In this document: in pieces, positions 25,866 to 38,427 of the stretch
Position numbering within the stretch: the first letter of the stretch is position 1
Layout: the number at the start of each line of letters is the position of its first letter
Assembly: GCA_013399115.1 (NCBI GenBank)
Contig: VXAA01003134.1
Span: forward strand, 315,854-379,853
Length of the DNA stretch: 64,000 nt
Origin: Anseranas semipalmata
Taxonomy: Eukaryota > Chordata > Aves > Anseriformes > Anseranatidae
Direction: 5' to 3'
Position numbers and translations under genes: made by a program
The notes under the pieces: model-generated
Databases searched by the model: none
Told to the model about the DNA's origin: nothing
The model's input: only the letters and a program-made list of their open reading frames with translations

Positions 25866-27959
25866 AAACTGGGTATCTGTTCAGATGGAAATATAAAACT
25901 AACACACTAGTGGTCTATATAATGAGAAGCTATTGGACATCCAGCTAAATCTTTCATACATTAAACACATGCTAAGTTTATGTACAATTAGGGCTCAAGA
26001 CTTTATATAGATGCATAAAAATATGCATATAATNCCTAGTATTCCTTTTTTAATCATGGAATGTTTCTACATCCACCATGCAAATTCCATACAGAAGTGT
26101 TAATAATATGAATTATATTTATTAATATGCTGGGTTGTGCAAGAGATAAGACACGTGAAGAAAGCAATTACAAAGCTGCATATAAAAATGTCTAAGAATG
26201 ATAAATCAGCATTTTATTCAGAAAATTACTCATATATATGAAAGTATGATAAAATGAAGGCAGTTTGTGTTTTAGGACATGAACATGAGACAAAATTACA
26301 AATGAATTATTAAATATATATTTATTCGTATGTTAAGTATCCCATCCATAATCACCTATAATCTCTGCAAAAGTGTGGTATCATACAGCTAAATCTTACT
26401 ACTTTATCCACTCAGTATTCTTTGCTTTTCATGCAACAGAACTTTCATCCTAACTCCTGAACACAATGACATTAGATATTGCATTGTGACACAGCCTTCT
26501 TTTGTATCAGTACATTATGGCCAGTGAGTGAAATAGCCATGTCAGTGCCAGACAATGGCAGCACCATGGTATTTCTTCGAAAAGCCAGTATAACACCTGC
26601 TAGATTGCTCTACTGAATAATTCACTACACTTCAGTTATGCCAGAGCCTTGGAGATGGAGTTACAGTGTTGATAGCACCTATTATGTGTATACATAACAT
26701 TACTGGTGTTTGTTTTGCTTTGAATTGACAGAACGCTAGAGAAGATATAAGTATTATTACAAGTAGAACATCTGCCTTAGAATATAGTTTTTCTCTCACA
26801 AAGCGCAGAATGCCTGGATTGGTGGTCTAAAATAGAAACATATAGCATTTAGGGTTATTTTGGTTTCAACCTTTTTACCCATCACAAGAAACATCACTGC
26901 TCTGAAAGCCAAAAATGCAAGTGGGAAATTCTCTACAACAAAAGGTTACTGTGTCTAGAAAAGGTAATGTGGACTGAGATAGACAGATTCCAGGACGGAC
27001 ACTGATCTTCACATAGCTGTTCAGTCGGCACAATCAGTACCACAGAATAATAAATGGCAGTGTGCACTCAACAGCATGCTTGAAGTAATACGCTTCAGTG
27101 ATTGACTTTGTCACAAAATTTAGCAATACCACAATCAAGTGGTAGGCTCATGCCTAAGACAGCAAGGACAGGACTGGACTCAAGGCACTCTTGGACTTGT
27201 GTATATGCTATGAGTCCAGAGGTATGAACCAGTTCCTGCCCCATATAGCACAAGTTCTGCCATATCGTTTGACCTGTATTTTCTTGCTACAGAAACTTTG
27301 ATCTGCCACCATTGAGAATGAAGCTTCAGACTAGTGTGATTGCAATATAGTAAGTCGGAGACTAGAACCACAGACCTGGGAGTGTGGGGTAGGGCTGGAT
27401 ATACCTTTTCAGGATAACCCAACCACTTCATTAGAACAACTCCCGCTTTGGTTTTATTCCTGAGGAAATCCAGCATTTTGCTATGTACGAACCACATACA
27501 GAGATGTACATACATCATCTGTCTGTATAGAACTATTTAATTTTAGTTAATAGCCAGCAACTTTGGCTGACCACTACTTTGTGTTTCTTATATTTTCCAT
27601 CTCTATTACATTGAAAGAAATGCACATACCTTTAAGTGTAATAGTAGATTTTATTTTTATTTTTGTCTTGTAACATGTGTGCGTGTAAGTAGAATGGACG
27701 AGAAAGGAAATAATTCACTTTCATGACCCCATTTTTCAAAAAGGGCTTGGAACGACCATTCTAATATGCTACTCAGCAATAGTTGCTACCACTGCAATGG
27801 CTAGTTTTGTGACGTGAAGGTTTGAATGAAAAACATTATGCTTTTCATGAAATCTCATGAGGTGCATTAAGTCATAGAACTGCACAGTAAGAAGGAGGAA
27901 TTGATGAAGCGTGACTAACGCTGCTTTTCATCTTTTTGTTTGTTTTCCATTATGTACAG

Positions 27960-28107
27960 AGACAGATATGAACTATATAGAAATTCCCATATTTAACTTC
28001 ACAGGAAACACCAGTGTTAAAGAGTTTGCCTCTAGAGAACAGTCCAGTAAGATACTTCATGATGCAGAAAAGTTTTGTTGCATGTTAATTTACAATGACA
28101 CATGCAG
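27960..28107 (+). other. Candidate internal coding exon, extracellular-type peptide
   Basis: A T-rich tract ending in TGTACAG precedes the segment, and the donor CAG|GTAAAC follows it at 28108. Two forward frames hit stops early; the third is open throughout. The exon has two leading bases, 48 codons and two trailing bases (148 in all). The predicted peptide has three N-glycosylation sequons (NFT, NTS, NDT) and three cysteines, two adjacent (FCCMLIYNDTC), which would suit a secreted or extracellular domain. I do not recognise the family. Its entry phase does not match the exit phase of the candidate at 8988-9102, so the two cannot be joined directly. It could still be a chance open frame. Confidence 0.35.
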
Positions 28108-28482
28108 GTAAACAAAGCTTAACATTTTCAGTATTTTTTTTTTTGTTCAGCACTACCATATCGCCAACAACATCTTTAGAAAGTCTGTGACTGTCCACTC
28201 ACAGCTGCTTTTTCTAAAATGAATAATGCTCTTGTGTAGTTCAGCAAGATGTATAGCACAGATGTCTTACATCTCAGGAAACAATGTTGCATTACTTTTT
28301 TCATTTCTGACCATTTTCAGCCATCCCTTAGAGTGTTTTCAGGGGATCACTGTAACAATTCAATAGCTTAAATAAGTCTAACTTTGTAGAAAGTCCTACT
28401 CCATCTCCTATGAAAGAGTTGGAAAGTGGAATTCAGTTTGCCATGAGAGGAAGCTTTTCCACTTGATCCACAGAAAAGTAAA

Positions 28483-28484
<2 letters not shown>

Positions 28485-28521
<37 letters not shown>
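28485..28521. repeat. (AAT)n microsatellite
   Basis: About twelve uninterrupted AAT units. The poly-Tyr and poly-Ile open frames on the minus strand here are translations of this repeat and not genes. Confidence 0.97.
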
Positions 28522-28523
<2 letters not shown>

Positions 28524-29082
28524 GGACACCTGCCTAGAATCTTTAAAATAATATCTTTGAATTGCCCCCAAAGGGATTCCAGAAATAGAGAGTGTTGTAC
28601 CCAAAAGACAGAACAAACAACAGACAATAACAACAATAGAGTGGCATGCAACAGAGTACCTCTTCACATACATACAAGAAAAAAAGGTACAATTTCTGGC
28701 CCCTCCAGAAGGCACTGAGCCTTCTCTCACATTGGGATACTCACCCTGGATGTACACACCTCCAGTTCACAGCTAGTTTACTGAAACAGGAGCAAAAATG
28801 TCAACTTCAGGCCTCCTCTGGTGTAACAGGCATAAATAATGCCATCTCAAATGATATAATTTTATTGGTATAAAACAGGTATAAAACCTAATCAATAAAA
28901 CAAAGAGAAGCATTTCAGAAATTGAACTTATTCAGAACTGATTGCTGCTCAAACTGAATACTTCATAGAAAGGTTCACTGCTTATGATACTGTCTCTACT
29001 AGCTAGATAACTTGGTAAAATTAAATTTTTATTTTATTTTTCCATGCATAACTTATCTCCAAAAAAGGGTTTTTTTTTGCCT

Positions 29083-29112
29083 TTTTTGTTTGTTTTTGTT
29101 TGTTTGTTTTGT
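29083..29112. repeat. TTTG-rich simple repeat
   Basis: T runs broken at regular intervals by G (TTTG and TTTTTG units), following a T-rich stretch. Confidence 0.85.
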
Positions 29113-32100
29113 ATTTCTCCATGGTACAAAGCAATTAATACATTTTCTTTAATTCCAATAAAAGATTTTCTGTTAAGCTAGAAAAAGAACTTTTGTTTGT
29201 ATATCAGGAGCTAATTGACAGCCTTAAAATCCATTTTGACAACCACAATCATCAAACCACATAGAAGCCCCAGAAGCATCCTACACTCTGTGTCTTTCAC
29301 TATAATGTCTTAAAACTAAAGACATTAAGGACATGATGTTCTCATCCAACAGCACTAAAGGCTCTTCTGTTTCTGGAAAAATTTTTATTATTATATTATT
29401 TATTTGAGGGCACAACCTGTGATTTGATTTTGTTGTCATTCCAGCAGATGCACACAGCCATTGAACAAGTGACAGATAAATTTTACCAGAAAGATAGCTC
29501 TATTGTAAGTTTAACTAAATTTAGTGTAATGCTTTGAAAGAACACTCAGGTACATCAGTGATGGAAACATATTTCCATGTTTCAGCTGGTACAGAATCCA
29601 CTTACAGTATCCTAGGGAAAAAGTCCTGCAGAAGTAGTAATTCACATTAGTCTTGGCTTTGCTACTGCTTTTCTGAAAGCTACCTCATGCAATTAACTTT
29701 AAGATAATTTGACATAAAATAATGAAGTAAAATTACAGACAATCACTCCAAAACAAAGGAAAAAAGAGGCACCATTATTAGTCACAAGTGGTGGTCAGCT
29801 TAAAAAAAAAAAAAGTATCTGGCAGCTCTTTTCCCTAGAAAACAATACTAAAGCTGAAAAACTCAACGCAATTCAAATGAAAGGCTTTGATTTCAATGAA
29901 CTGCTGAGTGAGGACCTAATTCAGCAATGCAGAAATACATGGCTGTCTCCAACTATACAGTTAGTTCAGCTCAGCTTATTTGCATTATGGCACCTTTATA
30001 TAAAAAATGCAAACGAAGTAGATGTATTTGATCCTCAAAGAGTCTGCTCCTGAAATTATAGTCTGAAACATAGTTAAGCACATTACTGAATTCCAAGTAC
30101 GTTTACTGTCCATATCAAGCACTGGTTAGGTACTGCCTTACATTCAAGTTGCAGGCATGGTGACTTTGCATTATTTCTTACAACCACTTCATTTACACAT
30201 TTCTGAACTTCTCAGATCATAGTTTTCCATGTCACTCATGAATACGCCTGAGTTATAGGAGAAATAAAGCTCTTGGGAAAAAAAACTACTTCAAATGTAG
30301 AAGATATATACATGAATATATTTAACCACATGGTCAGCTGCTGTTTGGAACGGTGCTCATTTTCATAAAGCAAAATCTTTGCACATGTCAGAAGTTTGGA
30401 AAACAATAGCAATACCTAAAAATATTATGAAGCAGAGCTTCGGTTGGTAAAAATTGGATTTATGCATCTGTGCAAGTAATACCAGCTGTGAACATATCTG
30501 TGTCAAACTAATGAATAGGAGAGTATTACTTCAGTTTACTACAGCTTATTAATACCTGAGACTCCTCTATTATGTTAATGAGATCCTTAAGAGAAACAAA
30601 AATAGATAGAAAGTTGGTTCGTTGCTATATTTCAGCAATGCAGTTAAATGTAGCTTCTAGGAATACAAGGCAGAATTTGTTCCTCAGTGCACAATGTAAA
30701 ATGAATTGCTTAAAACAAATAGTTCCATAAGTCAATGAAATTAGCTTGTACACTGTTTTAAAGAGTTTTGGCAGCAAGATCAATTTATCAATGCCACTAA
30801 CTTTTGGCGAGCATAGTATTATACCGGTGATAATGGCATTACCTTTTCCTCCTTTGGCGAGGTTCTAATGGAGTTGTCTGATAAAGACAGTTGACATAAC
30901 AATAACCTGATCTGGGAGTCAAGTCTGCACTTCACAGGGTTTAGTAATTTCTCAGAAGTGTTGCAAGGACAGACCAGGCAAGAGGAAGGTTAGAATAAAT
31001 TACGAGACAAACATAATGAATTTCTGCATTATGTAGACTGCATATAAAAGGCAGATAAGCTTAGGGAAAAGAATCTGTTAAGTGGAAAAATACAACTGCC
31101 TGCATGAAATACCTTACTCTGCATCCTGTTCTGCTATTTTTATCATGTTTTTACAAGTTTTACAATTCCAAAACACAAACTACCTCAATTTATAGTTTTA
31201 TACTTGAGTTTGAAAGAAAGAATGTAAAATTACAACTTTCTCTGTATGCATTTTCAGTATATGAATTAACAGACCTCATCAGTTCTTTCCTGCATCAGTG
31301 TAACATTCCCTGTATTATGTTTTTTCACTGGCCATTTCTCATCTTGCCCATCAGTTTTTCCACTTAGTCCTCTATTTATTCATTCACAGTTCTCATTTAT
31401 GTACTTTGCTGGTGCAATATAAATGCAATCCTGTCAATCCTAAAGATGTTAAAATTATACTTTTCAAAAGGTAAGTGCTATTATTTATATTTGCATTTTT
31501 TAAACACAGTTCAAGTAAAACATACACTTTCATTGAACGCAAACATTAATGAGGTTAAAAGAAAATCATGAATACTGTACCTTCTACACTCTGAGTGAAG
31601 AGCAATAAAAAAAAAAAAGTAGACAAGCCCAAAGAAATGTCATTCCAAGAAGCCTTTGGGGAGGTTGGTATTTCAAATGAAGTGACTGTGACTGCCAAAG
31701 ATGTAATGAAATTCTGTATTTAGCACACTGCTGACTGAAAAAAAAAAATACTGCCGGGCATTTTGCTGTCCCATCAGGGATTCAGGACTTACCTGTTTTC
31801 ATTTCCTGAGAAGCCCTCTCAAAAATGGTATTACCTACAAACCTTCAGACTTTTTTTTTCCCCTCTTTTGGATTGCATTCTAGAAGAGATACTACCTCAC
31901 GTCTTGAGGTCAGCTCTGACAGATGATGGGCAAATACTCACCGTTTCATTACTTAAGATGCTGGTTTTCTGTTTATAAAATACTATGACATGTTTAAGGA
32001 TTCATTTAAATAATTAACATGAAATGTTAAAATTATGCTACACATACTTCACTGAAAGGTTTATTTACCCTTTGAAATTTAAAGGCTTGCATTTATGGTC

Positions 32101-35100
32101 CAGTGCAAACTATATTTATAAAGAATGAGTTCTGCAAGACTACTTATAAAAATAAAATCTTGTGTGGAGTATTCTGACCAGATTCTGCTTGTGAGCATAA
32201 GAGAGGAAACAACAATAATGGCTGTTGTATTAAATGACAGAATATTCAGCAGGTGGTGGTTTTGTATACAGTGATGACATTTCAGGGAATGAGGGCTTCA
32301 ATAGCCAAAGCAGCTGTAGTTAAAACCCGATTTCCAACAGAGTTGGATGTCTGTTATTCCCATGCTTTGTTAGAGAACGGACTCGGTTAAAGTCCTGTTT
32401 CTCCTGATGCACTCCCACTGATCAGGGACCAGTGGCTGTATACCAGGAAGAATACAGTGCACCCAGGCACATAGTATTCAATAGGAAGCCTAACTCACAA
32501 TGAACAGCTATGGAAGCACCAGACTATGATCACATGAAACACTATCCTCTCCACAATGGAATAATTTAATTTCACTAAGTGACAGAGAAGTAAACACATC
32601 TTATGTTTTTTCCTACCTAAAATAATGATACAAATCAGAGACTAGATTGCTGTTTTTTTTTTTAAACAACATTGAGGTTTCTGCCTCAATGCTTTATTTT
32701 ACAAACATGCACACACAGTACATCCTCTTTTCCCCCAGCTCTGAGTATTTTAAGATTTTCAAATATGATACTTATCTTTTAAATCTGTATTTTATTAAAA
32801 ACATCCTGAAAAGTGTATCTGGTTTTCTGGAACAATTTGGAAATGATCAACAACAACAAAATCCAAACTTATCAGCTTTAAATTCATCTACTTGATTTTG
32901 ACTTATGGTAGATTCCGATCCCCAAATTTTTCAACCTTTGCATAGTTAAAACAATTTGCTAAAAAGTAATTTGCTCACTACATCAGTATTCTGAAATCCA
33001 CTTTCTCAAAGCCACTTAATAATGTATCATCTATAGTAAAGTTTTTATAGGCAATTGATACTGCTTACGAAGTTTGCAAGAGAGCATTAAAACTGTAGTT
33101 CCAGTAGATGCACAGGAACGCACTGTGCATGGTAGTCTGTATGTTCAATTTCAATACAAACCTTTACGCAGCTATTGGAAATGGAAGTTATTCTCACAAC
33201 TTTGTGCAGTCTGGTGTTGCTGTAGGATTGCAATGCAACCAACAAGCAGTGTTAAAGAAAGAAGGAGGATTGAAATACCAGTCTTGCTCTTTAAGACAGG
33301 GAATGAAAAATATATATATACATATATCAAGTCTAAGTGCTCTTTTTGGTTAGCAAAAACAAAAATCATTCGTAAGTTTTAAATGAGACAAAACAGTACG
33401 AATTCACTATACATAAAGTTAAGCTGAGGACAGGAAATGCAACCAAACCCTTGTAAAATAATCTCACAAACAAAAACAGCTCATACAAATCATATATATG
33501 TTAAAAAGGGCACGTGGTGCATGAGTAAGCTTATGGAAAAGCTTCAAGTCAAACAAAGACTATAAAACCTGCACATATTAACCATTCAAGATTCAATCCA
33601 GGTTAGGGGAAGCCTGAAAAGTCCCAAACCAGTCACTAACCTGAATTACACAGCTATATACACCAAAATGCAAATACTAAACACAGCAGGGTCTCAAAGG
33701 AAGTAAAATGATGGCAATAACCAATATTTGCATCCATTTCACAAACCAAAAATTTCAGAAGAAAAAGGATCACAAAGAATAAAGATTTCAACATTAACAA
33801 CTTAAATAAATAAAACATTACAAAATTGGAATACTTTTTTCCCATTCTATTATTTATTCATATGAGAAAGTTAGGGGTTATCTGGCAATTTCAGAGAGGG
33901 GAAAAAAGGAATTTGCTCCTTTTTACGAGAAACCCAGAAGAAACTATAGAACCTTGAAACTCTGTAATGGTTTTTGTTCTTTCAGTTGGCAGTCTCTAGT
34001 TCAGGCAAATTATTTTATTACCATGATTCATCCATGGGATTAATATCTCAATGATCTTTAATAGAGCACATCATGATGCTATTTGATTGCACTATTGCCA
34101 TTTTAGAACATTTGTCTGGAAGATAAGTATATCATTTCCGTGTTTAGTGCTTTGTAAATAGAATATATTAGTATACAAATATAGTATATTTGTAAATATA
34201 TTAAAGCTGATATTCCTATGTCATTATATATGTGTGCTGAGAAAGTATGACTACCCAGCTCAACAGTAATCACAAGTAATTGTTTACTAATCCTTCTTGC
34301 TCTCTAATTTCATTTGCACTATTATTCCAAGTGTTACTTTTTTCAGTCTTCTCATGCACCCTTTTGTCCCTAATTTCAACTTTTTTTTTTTTTTAATTCT
34401 GTTCCCATTCTTCTCTTGTATTTATATTTCTTCCCTCTTTTTGCACTGGTGTTTAGAGATCTATCGAGTTCAATTCTTTTGTAACATTCCTTCATATAGC
34501 AACAGAATTTGTGCAGAGGACATGTTCTGTAGGCTATTACTCACATCCACTTAGTAAATATCTGTAGTCATCTAAGGTCTTACTGATCCTAGCTCTTTGT
34601 TACCCACGTCTGCAAATTAGAACTTATTTATTTTTATTCTACAGAGGTATGTGCTTTTCAACGACAGTGCAAGAAACCAAGCAGCTCAGGTACAGACACC
34701 TACACTTTCAGCCTGCTCTGTTATTGCAGCAGTAACCTAATGAAGAGGCACTCCAGACAGCTGGATATTGTAGCTTCTTAAATTTCAGACTTGGACATAA
34801 CAGTAAGGCACATGTAAGACAATAAAGTTACTCCAGAAACACAATTGTAATTGACAGTAGGAAATAGAATTTGGGCCAGCTTTTCCTGCCTTGCCTGGGA
34901 GCAGAGAGCATAGGCTATTGAATTATCACACGTATAATGTTCATTGCAATTCAGGGCCTTTGCATATTAGGGGCCATATTCTCCAATGATATGAACACTA
35001 CAGTTCTGAGTTGACATTCGGCAACAGACCGACCAGCTATAGAACTTCCATTTTATATCATCCCATAACAGTAAAGTTTGTTTTCAAAAACTCCACGGAT

Positions 35101-38100
35101 TGTACAAAATGTCCATACAGCATGCGAATAGTGAATTTCCTCCACTGCCAGCAAGAAGGCCCTACTGCAGTGCAGTCCCCCTGCAACAAAAGGCTTGTCA
35201 ATGAACTGAAGCATAACCTTCCTGTTTAACAATTTATATATTTATACATAAGTACTGTATTACTGATTCAGGAATGTCAATGTAAAGCAGAAAAGTGCCC
35301 ATTCAGACTCCTGGTGCAATGAAACGGCACCGTTCAAACTTAACATTTTACCTGCTATTAAGAGAAGGTACTTCTTAAATTAGAGATTACTTAATCGAGA
35401 GTTCATTCTGCAGACTTTTATGACCTCAGCTCTTGCTATATACTTGAATATTCAACTGAATCTTTAACACCGCTAAAATACAAAACTAAGGCCTATAATG
35501 ATCAGATCTAAATAAAAACAAGGTGGGGGGTGGATAATACACAAAGTCATCCTGGTAGGATGGTATTGCAGTAGCATGAAATCAAGTTCTGTCATCCAGG
35601 TCTACAGGTTATTTTCTAGATCATGTAACGAGTGTTTGTCAAAAACTTCAATGCATCAAGATGAAGATCTTTATCAAATCTTGATAACTGGTAACCTAGC
35701 CTATATTCAAAGCAGAGCTGTCCTGGGGGTGATGGATATAACAATTGTGATGTCAGGTTTGTGCTTCAAAAACATGAAGCTTGATAAAGAAGTGAAGGCT
35801 AAAGGATACACAAGCACAGAGAGTATCAGAATGAACAAGGTATTAGAAAAATGGAAATGAGAAATATATATGTCAGATCATAGTTAAAATGTTTTTTTTT
35901 TTTTGGCATGAAATATTCATAAGTGGCTCAAACATAGAATGTACACATTGAGTGAACAACTGGCAACTAAGGTTTCTCTCTTCAATATTTGATTCCAAGA
36001 AGTAAGCTAAAGGTAAATCCTGCAAGGGTAACTGTGGAAATTGCCACCTTCCAAACTTTTTTTTTTTTTGCTAAAGCATAAACCAATGATTTAGTTACCT
36101 ACACTATAAAGAAAAATGACAGTTATTACATATGATTTATCGCTGATTCTTTCTATTTCTAACTACATTTTGGAACAAAAGGATATTTGTTCAGCAGTGT
36201 TATGAGATCTGTGTTTATGAAACAAGCACCTTGAGAAAGCACTAGTGATGCCCCGAACTGATGTCTACGTCCACCTAAATCATTTGATAAGAATATCACA
36301 GAAAGGAAGAAATATAAACAATGTCAAGATCTGGCCAAGACCTTCCGCTTCTTTGATCCCTTCTGTAATTACCATCAGTGACACCACAGTAAGACAGCAC
36401 TTTGATTCCTCCTCTTCCCCCTCCAAAATTCTCTCTTCTTGTCTCTTTAGGATGCACTGTCAGTCTCTGGCTCAGCAATAAACCTACCTGGGTTACTCTA
36501 CTTCGTTCTAAAAAGATGTGCTTTCAAAACAGAGCTCTTGTATCTGGCAGAACTAGCCAAATTATAGAAGCAAAGTGCATTACTGTAAGTCACAATGGCT
36601 TGTTTCACACACACAACTCTTCTATATAAAACTCCATCACAGCTGGGCTAAGTTACTGTTTCAAAAGTTGCAATTGCGAAAAGATCAGGCAATTGGATGT
36701 GCCGGTCCTTCACAAACGACAAAAACTGCAATCCCAAAGCTTTGATCGAGATCAGAAGCTACTGTCAAGTTTACTTCCTAAGACGTCTTTACTAAACAGC
36801 CTCTGAATACTGTTAACCCCACTTTTTGCCCCAGTCATCAGTGATACTGTGTCCAGCAAACATGATCAGTTTATCAGTGTGAACAGATATTAATAGTGAA
36901 CAGATTTGCTCTTTTTAAAGATACCTGACTTCTGCATGCTGTCAACACATGCACATTATCATTTCCACTGCAATTCCCTTGTTTTAATGTGAAACTATTC
37001 TAATTTCAGAAAATCTTATTGCAAGTAAATGCAGACTGAGTTTTTTTCCTGTAATTCTGGAATTGCGTGTCTAATACATGATGCAGACAATAGTAAACAA
37101 GATCAGCTCATCTTTAAAAACAGATACTCTTATGATGAAGCACCTTTTCTTATCCCATGTAAAAATCTTTCACCACAATTTACTCTCAGCAATAACAACA
37201 TGCACCAATAGACAACACAACGCTTTTCTTTTCCTCCTTTGTGTCACTGTACAAAGAACACCCACAAATACATACAACCTGTTTTAATGGGATGTTTTCC
37301 TCCCTTTATGTATTCAGGCTACTCATAAGCATCAGAAAGGCATAATCTAGACAAAAAAGGATTTAAAGTATTCTTGTGGGCCTCTTACAAATTTCAGTGA
37401 TCTCCTCTGGAATAGTATTCTAGAAATCCAGCTGCTCCATTACCCTTCCCATATCATTTTGAATTTTCTTTCTGGAGACTCAGTGGCACAAGTGGGTGAT
37501 TTCAAGCTGCTTCTAATGGATAGTAGCAGGCTCTTAATAGGAAGAGAGCCTTAGGGATAAATGACAACACACTCAGAGGCTGAGGTAAGTCACCAGAGTT
37601 TACTATCTCGTCACAAACAGCGGGTCATTTAACTGTATCCAAAATGCAGTTCCTGAATATGCCACACCTAGGGAATAGGAATAAAACATTTTAATGAGGG
37701 TCAGAGCTTCTTTTATGACATAATGGGTGAAAGAATACGTGATATCATGTATCTTACAGTAAACAGAGGCACATCCTTGCAAAGCAGTTTCAACATCTTA
37801 AACTGAGCATAGCAAGAGCATTGTCAGAATACTGAGCAGCTATTACATGGGAGAAGATGGAAGGGAAAAAAAGAAAAAGCTAGTGCTACAAGATGCTTAT
37901 TTCCCGTTATCTTCACACCCATGCAATTATTTTCTGCATTATCTTTTTTCTGCTTGCAATACCATCTTCTATTTTGTTTTCACACTACCACAGTGGTCAA
38001 TTTCTATTATAAACAGCACTTTCTGCCACCCTTGTTTGAAGACAAAAATAAAAAAAGACAACACTCAGATTTGAGTCCAATTTCACACTGGAAACCAGAA

Positions 38101-38343
38101 TTAACAGTAAGTTAGCAAAAATTATACAGGAACTGAACTGGGACTTAACAACAAATAAGCACTGGACTATCATGATTAATTTACAATCTATACCTCTAGA
38201 TACAACTCTTGTATCCAGCAGACAGGTACTGTACCTGACTCTGGAAACTGGAACTTATCTTAATCCAACAAAGGAAACTGTCCTAATTATCTTCTATTAC
38301 CTGCCCAACTTCACTGCTCATTCTGTGCCTCTTTCTATTTCAG

Positions 38344-38427
38344 TATGGGGATGCTTCTTCAATGTACGTTTCTTTGGCATGACTTTTCATTTTCCCCTAA
38401 GTTTAGCAGCAGCTAATTTAATGAAGG
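38344..38427 (+). other. Weak candidate exon, 84 bases
   Basis: The tract CTCTTTCTATTTCAG is a good acceptor and GTAAGC at 38428 a good donor. One frame is open: two leading bases, 27 codons and one trailing base, so inclusion would keep the reading frame. The peptide is hydrophobic and aromatic-rich (WGCFFNVRFFGMTFHFP). Such T-rich composition is common in translated noncoding DNA, so the coding case is weak. Confidence 0.2.

Larger units (their letters stand above)
17461..27959. other. Unique AT-rich noncoding DNA
   Basis: Over 10 kb without a supportable gene. It holds a C13 run at 18342-18354, a 14-base tandem duplication at 23313-23339, three copies of TATTTCAATAGT at 25817-25865 and one undetermined base at 26034. 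The ORF pair at 23355-23845 (minus), the ORF at 23655-23936 (plus) and the ORF at 27180-27518 (minus) carry no recognisable domain. Confidence 0.7.
28108..38343. other. Unique AT-rich noncoding DNA
   Basis: No gene is supported. It contains (AAT)n at 28485-28521, a TTTG-rich tract at 29083-29112, short A/T runs, and a 10-base perfect inverted repeat at 34174-34194. ORFs at 33074-33382, 35011-35229 and 35576-35860 were examined; none shows a recognisable motif or splice context, and the first is overlapped by open frames in other phases. Confidence 0.7.

Noticed and set aside
28368..28757. Minus-strand ORFs with poly-Tyr or poly-Ile
   Set aside because: They are translations of the (AAT)n microsatellite.
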